From contig CAYIJI010000021.1 in assembly GCA_964363695.1 (NCBI GenBank), forward strand, positions 1-18,371: 18,371 nucleotides of DNA, in the 5' to 3' direction. Shown in pieces: positions 15,794 through 18,371 of this stretch. Below the pieces are notes generated by a model. That model did no database searches, had not been told where the DNA came from, and saw nothing but the letters and a program-made list of their open reading frames with translations. The number at the start of each line of letters is the position of its first letter. Within the stretch, counting starts at the first letter, position 1. This DNA is from JAMCZZ01 sp964363695. GTDB taxonomy: Bacteria > Patescibacteriota > UBA1384 > XYA2-FULL-43-10 > 1-14-0-10-43-13. The position numbers and the translations under genes were made by a program.

Positions 15794-16224
15794 TATTCTA
15801 CTTTTTTATTTGCAATTAAATCTTCCACCCTCTTCTTCAAGACTTTACTATCTTCAACCAACTCCAATTTCATTAGAATAGTTTCTTGAATTAAAAGTTT
15901 TTCAATGTTTATTCCATTGTCAGATAAAAACTTTGCCGCATCTTCAAACTTTTCCATTCCAAGCAACTCATCATACTTCTGCGCATCACTCTCAGACAAA
16001 GTATCAAATATTCTGGCAGTTACTCGGTCATTAACTGCCTCTTCAATTTTTAAACGCAGTTCTTTTTTCTTTTCTTCCGTTAAGCCAGTAAACCCCATTA
16101 GTTCCAAAATGTCTTTCTTAATAATTTCATCGTAAGTTAAGCCATTGGCATAAACTTCGGGATTACCGGAAACAGAACCATTTGTACTAGTTGAGTCATT
16201 ATTTACAATGTTATTAGCATCCAT
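15793..16224 (-). CDS. Small helical protein, DUF5663-like
   Basis: 143 aa. A polar Asn/Ser-rich start (1-25) is followed by helices: YDEIIKKDILELMGFTGL, TEEKKKELRLKIEEAVNDRV, ARIFDTLSESDAQKYDELL, then AAKFLSDNGINIEKLLIQE. The pattern of a short loop and EEKK..L..KI.E.V..RV..R..D.LSE resembles the DUF5663 family known from CPR genomes; this is from memory and could not be searched. AAGGAG lies 4 nt before the ATG. It is first in the operon, with its own promoter, and overlaps the 758-aa gene by one base. Confidence 0.75.
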   Translation of the reverse strand: MDANNIVNNDSTSTNGSVSGNPEVYANGLTYDEIIKKDILELMGFTGLTEEKKKELRLKIEEAVNDRVTARIFDTLSESDAQKYDELLGMEKFEDAAKFLSDNGINIEKLLIQETILMKLELVEDSKVLKKRVEDLIANKKVE

Positions 16225-16263
16225 CCCACTCCTTAGAGAACTAAAATATTGATATATTACAAT

Positions 16264-16291
16264 AGTATCACAAAAAAAGTTATTTCTACAA
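16264..16291 (-). promoter_or_regulatory. Promoter of the 143/758/537-aa operon
   Basis: On the minus strand -35 TTGTAG (16291-16286), a 16-bp spacer and the extended -10 TGTGATACT (hexamer 16269-16264) lie about 40 nt before the 143-aa ATG. The -35 box begins two bases after the second terminator of the upstream cassette. Confidence 0.6.
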
Positions 16292-16292
16292 A

Positions 16293-16326
16293 AATAAAGC
16301 TTAACTATTTTAGTATAAGCTTTATT
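16293..16326 (-). terminator. Second terminator of the 300/172-aa cassette
   Basis: AATAAAGCTTA (16293-16303) and TAAGCTTTATT (16316-16326) form an 11-bp stem, extended by ACTA/TAGT with one bulged base. On the minus strand it runs into TTTTTG. It is AT-rich and could also function weakly on the plus strand. Confidence 0.6.
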
Positions 16327-16359
16327 AAAAAATGAGGCAAGAATGAGCCAACAACGAAA

Positions 16360-16393
16360 GAAGCCCCGCCGACTGTTAAGTCAACGGGGCTTC
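16360..16393 (-). terminator. Main terminator of the 300/172-aa cassette
   Basis: On the minus strand GAAGCCCCGTTGACT, loop TAAC and AGTCGGCGGGGCTTC form a 15-bp stem with two G-U pairs, followed by TTTCGTTGTT. The G-U pairs form only in minus-strand RNA. A smaller GGCGC/GCGCC hairpin (16400-16416) lies between it and the stop codon. Confidence 0.85.
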
Positions 16394-16418
16394 GGTTTAG
16401 GCGCTGTTACGGCGCCAA

Positions 16419-16937
16419 TTACGTTGTCGTCACCTTCTTGCCCAAAGTCCGGAAGTCCCATGCAGGATCGTCAGTGATGTCATCCGAACCCTCTTTCGAG
16501 GTGACGATGTGCTCCACCCCACCGCCGAAGGCAGTTAGAGGAAAGCGGGGCTCAGCGACACCAGCGCCTGCGGCAGCCCATTTGAACTGGAACTCCAGCA
16601 CGGCTGCCTCATGAGCGCTGATCGAGACATCTACCGATTCGCCATCGGGAACATCAACCATCCCACTTGCAATCGGCTGTACCAGCCCGTTCATTGTCCC
16701 GTCGGTCTTCAACTTCAACATTCCGACGCGGACTTGCTCATTGCGGTCGTTCCCCCGCTCATCGATCGAGAGGTTGTACGCGGCACGCTGAGAGGTATCG
16801 TTGAAGATCGTCATTCTGACGATCTCCGTGAGCCCCTCGCGGAGCTCAGTGTTAATGTTGTATATGTCCGCCCATTTGTCGTTCCGGCGAACCCTAACAC
16901 TCTTCGTTACTGCCATGTTTCCCACAAATCTTGCCAT
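16419..16937 (-). CDS. 172-aa beta-rich protein of the GC-richer cassette, function unknown
   Basis: Not recognised. The N-terminus is basic (KSVRVRRNDKWADIYNINTE). The middle alternates short strands (IVRMTIFNDTSQRAAYNLSI, then VDVPDGESVDVSISAHEAA, then VLEFQFKWAAAGAG), which suggests a small beta-sandwich. The end is acidic and then basic (SDDITDDPAWDFRTLGKKV). It has no signal peptide or membrane helix. AAGGAG lies 11 nt upstream of the chosen ATG, rather far; the second Met at residue 8 has no better site. It starts 21 nt after the stop of the 300-aa membrane protein, so the two are cotranscribed. Base and codon use are clearly GC-richer than in the 143/758-aa genes next door. Confidence 0.7.
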   Translation of the reverse strand: MARFVGNMAVTKSVRVRRNDKWADIYNINTELREGLTEIVRMTIFNDTSQRAAYNLSIDERGNDRNEQVRVGMLKLKTDGTMNGLVQPIASGMVDVPDGESVDVSISAHEAAVLEFQFKWAAAGAGVAEPRFPLTAFGGGVEHIVTSKEGSDDITDDPAWDFRTLGKKVTTT

Positions 16938-16958
16938 TGCTATTCATTCTCCTTTTTT

Positions 16959-17861
16959 TCAATATCTTCCAAGTGTGCAGCTCTCACGAGCCGCACCTAA
17001 GTTCCTTGTCGTGCCGCCTACACTTCTGCGGCTGCGCCAATCGGGCATGTCAACATCATCCTCAACTACTGTCTCTCGGCTTCTCCTTCTGCGGCCAAAA
17101 AGCAAGTAGAGCAAGATGGCTGCGACAACCCCCGAAAGGAGCCAGAGCCAAAGTCTGTTGGCGTCCACTTTCTCAAGCAAACCGCCAATTCCATGAGCAT
17201 CAGTACTTCCCGCATGATCATTGACAATGCCTTGAGCGACCCTTGTTGACTCGGTAACTGCCTGATGCTTCGCCCTTGTGGCAAAAGCAATAGCTTCTTG
17301 ACGAGTCGCCGGTTTTTGGCCGGGTTCATCGGCTGCCGTTGCTCCCTTATGAAAACCGAAGGCAATGCCTTCTCCATAAGCTTGAGCCACGATCGCTTGA
17401 GCCCACAACTGAGTCTTGCCCCATAATTCGGGTTGATCCAGAAGTGCCTTGACCTGCCGAGTTGTGAGGGGCTTGGGGTAGTATCTAGTCAGCGTCTGTT
17501 GAATGACGCCAACTTGATGAGTAATACATTGCTGCGAATTACCCGCCGCTATCACATCCCCTTCATACTCAGCCTGCTCAGCTTGATGCTTGAGTACACA
17601 GTACTCTTCAAGCTGACGCTGAAGCTGTGGGTCTTTCTCTGCTGCGTTAACAGCAACTACCACAGGAGCCAGAGCAGGCAATCCATCAGGCGCTCCACTC
17701 TCAGGATCGGGGCGGTTAGCACCCTGATGAATCGGGGTAACAGCAGGAGCTCCGCTCGGATCAGATATAACTGGGCTGATTTTAACTTCAGCCCAGCTGG
17801 TCGAAACCAGCATAGTGACGAACACCGCCAGTATAGCGGCCAGAAGCATTACCTTTCTCAT
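16959..17861 (-). CDS. Secreted single-pass membrane protein, unknown function
   Basis: 300 aa from the ATG at 17861, chosen because GGAGGG lies 6 nt upstream and the N-terminus is a classic signal peptide (MRKVMLLAAILAVFVTMLVS, then TSWA before EV). The mature part has a Pro/Gly-rich linker (to about residue 70), a helical domain with two Cys in EEYCVLKHQ and SQQCITHQ, and a Tyr/Leu-rich stretch (LTRYYPKPLTTRQVKALLDQ). A C-terminal membrane helix LWLWLLSGVVAAILLYLLFG is followed by RRRRSR and a 40-residue cytoplasmic tail. This predicts an N-out, C-in envelope protein. The gene ends in TGA and is followed by the 172-aa gene. The family is not recognised, and its GC-rich codon use suggests acquisition from elsewhere. 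Confidence 0.78.
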   Translation of the reverse strand: MRKVMLLAAILAVFVTMLVSTSWAEVKISPVISDPSGAPAVTPIHQGANRPDPESGAPDGLPALAPVVVAVNAAEKDPQLQRQLEEYCVLKHQAEQAEYEGDVIAAGNSQQCITHQVGVIQQTLTRYYPKPLTTRQVKALLDQPELWGKTQLWAQAIVAQAYGEGIAFGFHKGATAADEPGQKPATRQEAIAFATRAKHQAVTESTRVAQGIVNDHAGSTDAHGIGGLLEKVDANRLWLWLLSGVVAAILLYLLFGRRRRSRETVVEDDVDMPDWRSRRSVGGTTRNLGAARESCTLGRY

Positions 17862-18109
17862 TTTAATCCCTCCAAATGTATTTGCCGCGTTAGCGGCGTT
17901 GGTTAACGCCGTTTTGGCGGCTTTTGAGGAAGAATTTACTCTCCCAAAGCAAGCTGATACAAACAGATTCACCGGCAATGTACACCTCGTAGGTGTACAT
18001 TTTGGGGTTAGTTGGTTGCAACTTGCTTTAGGAGATATATTTGATTGTTAACGTGCAATCGCACTATCCAACTTCGCTGTGGCTACGCTGGATTTTAAAC
18101 CGAAAGTTT
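17862..18109 (-). promoter_or_regulatory. Hairpin-rich leader of the 300-aa membrane protein gene
   Basis: About 250 nt with no supported gene. Three overlapping, mutually exclusive hairpins lie at 17884-17897 (GCCGC/GCGGC), 17895-17910 (GGCGTT/AACGCC) and 17907-17919 (CGCC/GGCG). Further upstream, an 8-bp long-range pair, AAAGCAAG (17946-17953) with CTTGCTTT (18022-18029), encloses a perfect 10-bp hairpin at 17978-18000. I found no good promoter in this stretch. If none exists, the gene depends on readthrough of the RNA terminator at 18110. Confidence 0.5.
17978..18000. repeat. Perfect inverted repeat in the leader
   Basis: ATGTACACCT (17978-17987), a CGT loop and AGGTGTACAT (17991-18000) form a perfect 10-bp stem with a 3-nt loop. 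It could be an RNA hairpin or an operator bound by a dimeric regulator. Confidence 0.65.
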
Positions 18110-18210
18110 AAAAAAAGTGCGACACTATGCCGCATAATTCCGCAGGCGGAGGGGGAACCTACGTCTTGGCACAAGGCCAAGAAATGAATTATGCAGCACA
18201 CTATCGCACT
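18110..18210 (-). terminator. Long terminator stem closing the structured RNA
   Basis: 18210-18186 pairs with 18140-18116 over 25 positions. On the minus strand only one position is a mismatch and three are G-U pairs. The stem is followed directly by T7 (18116-18110). On the plus strand four positions are mismatches, so the minus strand is the transcribed one. Confidence 0.8.
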
Positions 18211-18274
18211 AAATTGTAATGTATTTTCTTGAGGGTAACGAGGGTTCTCTTGTGAATCCCCTCACCTTAAGAAC
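18110..18274 (-). ncRNA. Structured RNA with a three-way junction and C-rich loop
   Basis: A predicted transcript of about 165 nt runs from the consensus promoter to T7. A 5' hairpin pairs 18273-18265 with 18234-18226. An unpaired linker follows, then the 25-bp stem. That stem opens into hairpin A (UCUUGGC/GCCAAGA, 18182-18164) and hairpin B (CGUAGG/CCUGCG, 18163-18141). Junction linkers are 3, 0 and 0 nt. The loop of hairpin B is UUCCCCCUCCG, complementary to Shine-Dalgarno sequences such as GGAGGG. It does not match the tmRNA, RNase P, SRP or 6S signatures that I know. It may be a free small RNA, or the attenuated leader of the 300-aa gene. Confidence 0.65.
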
Positions 18275-18279
18275 ATTGG

Positions 18280-18308
18280 ATTATAGCATACCAAAATTTA
18301 TTTGTCAA
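18280..18308 (-). promoter_or_regulatory. Perfect consensus promoter for the structured RNA
   Basis: On the minus strand TTGACA (18308-18303), a 17-bp spacer and TATAAT (18285-18280) match the housekeeping consensus at all 12 positions. A start near 18274 is predicted. Such strength is usual for stable RNA genes. Confidence 0.88.
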
Positions 18309-18319
18309 TAGTCTGGGCC

Positions 18320-18371
18320 GTAACCACTCACTGCCCCCTGTTGTCATCCCAGACTGCAAGCTTGCCTTCGA
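18320..18371. mobile_element. IS66-end-like miniature element, unit 5, cut by the window end
   Basis: GTAACCACTCACT at 18320-18332 is followed by a subterminal region and core start like those of unit 1 (TGTTGTCATCCCAGACTGCA and on to CTTG), then diverges or ends. The right end is missing. The sequence stopping inside a multicopy element suggests that the contig broke at the repeat. Confidence 0.7.

Noticed and set aside
17862..17978. N-terminal extension of the membrane protein gene to a TTG at 17978
   Set aside because: The internal ATG at 17861 has a GGAGGG site at ideal spacing and begins a classic signal peptide. The extension has no ribosome binding site and overlaps leader hairpins.
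17890..18000. Small 36-codon frame starting at the ATG in the 18000-17978 inverted repeat
   Set aside because: It has no Shine-Dalgarno, its composition is unconvincing, and the ATG is explained by the palindrome itself.
18116..18210. c-di-AMP (ydaO-type) riboswitch on the plus strand, suggested by GGAGGGGGAACC
   Set aside because: The plus strand lacks the rest of the consensus, has four mismatches in the long stem and no T-tract, and no downstream plus-strand gene is visible. Promoter, wobble pairs and terminator all point to the minus strand.
18110..18274. 6S RNA or SRP RNA
   Set aside because: Size is similar, but 6S needs a long rod with a central bubble and SRP needs the GGAAG-type tetraloop domain. 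The fold here is a three-way junction with neither feature.

Overview
The window looks like a piece of a Patescibacteria (CPR) genome, probably Parcubacteria-like. The evidence is AT-rich DNA, a very large Ser/Thr/Asn-rich beta-repeat surface protein with an extended signal sequence, two HerA/VirD4-like membrane ATPases, a sigma region 4 protein fused to HARE-type winged helices, and a small protein that resembles families I know only from CPR genomes. TAA and TGA both act as normal stops, so the UGA-recoding lineages are unlikely. Every gene I can support lies on the minus strand, so transcription runs from high to low coordinates. The sequence has a 10-N assembly gap at 7700-7709 and stops inside a repeat at its right end.

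Layout in transcription order. (1) 18371-16293 is a GC-richer cassette. It has a consensus promoter, a structured RNA of about 165 nt ending in an intrinsic terminator, a hairpin-rich leader, a secreted single-pass membrane protein (300 aa), a 172-aa beta-rich protein, and two terminators. (2) 16224-9027 is a likely operon: a 143-aa DUF5663-like protein, a 758-aa membrane-associated protein with a Gly-rich tail, a 537-aa acidic coiled-coil and disordered protein, and an 848-aa type IV secretion-type ATPase. (3) 8388-9026 holds an octamer/heptamer array, a terminator and three tandem small mobile elements. (4) 8387-6699 holds a 175-aa conserved CPR-type protein and the sigma4/HARE-HTH regulator, whose 5' end is lost in the gap. 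(5) 6484-3407 is a second, 1025-aa ATPase paralogue. (6) 3316-1 is the start of the giant surface protein, which runs off the left edge.

The main theme is the cell envelope: two paralogous membrane ATPases of the VirD4/TraD/HerA type, their unknown membrane and coiled-coil neighbours, and two exported proteins. Three non-coding observations stand out. First, a family of 124-161 bp elements has 13-bp terminal inverted repeats starting GTAACC and exact 8-bp flanking duplications, which is an IS66-like end signature, on at least three different hairpin cores. One element is nested inside an older palindrome. Second, the minus-strand RNA at 18110-18274 folds as a three-way junction whose C-rich loop is complementary to Shine-Dalgarno sequences. 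Third, short degenerate tandem arrays begin right after several stop codons.
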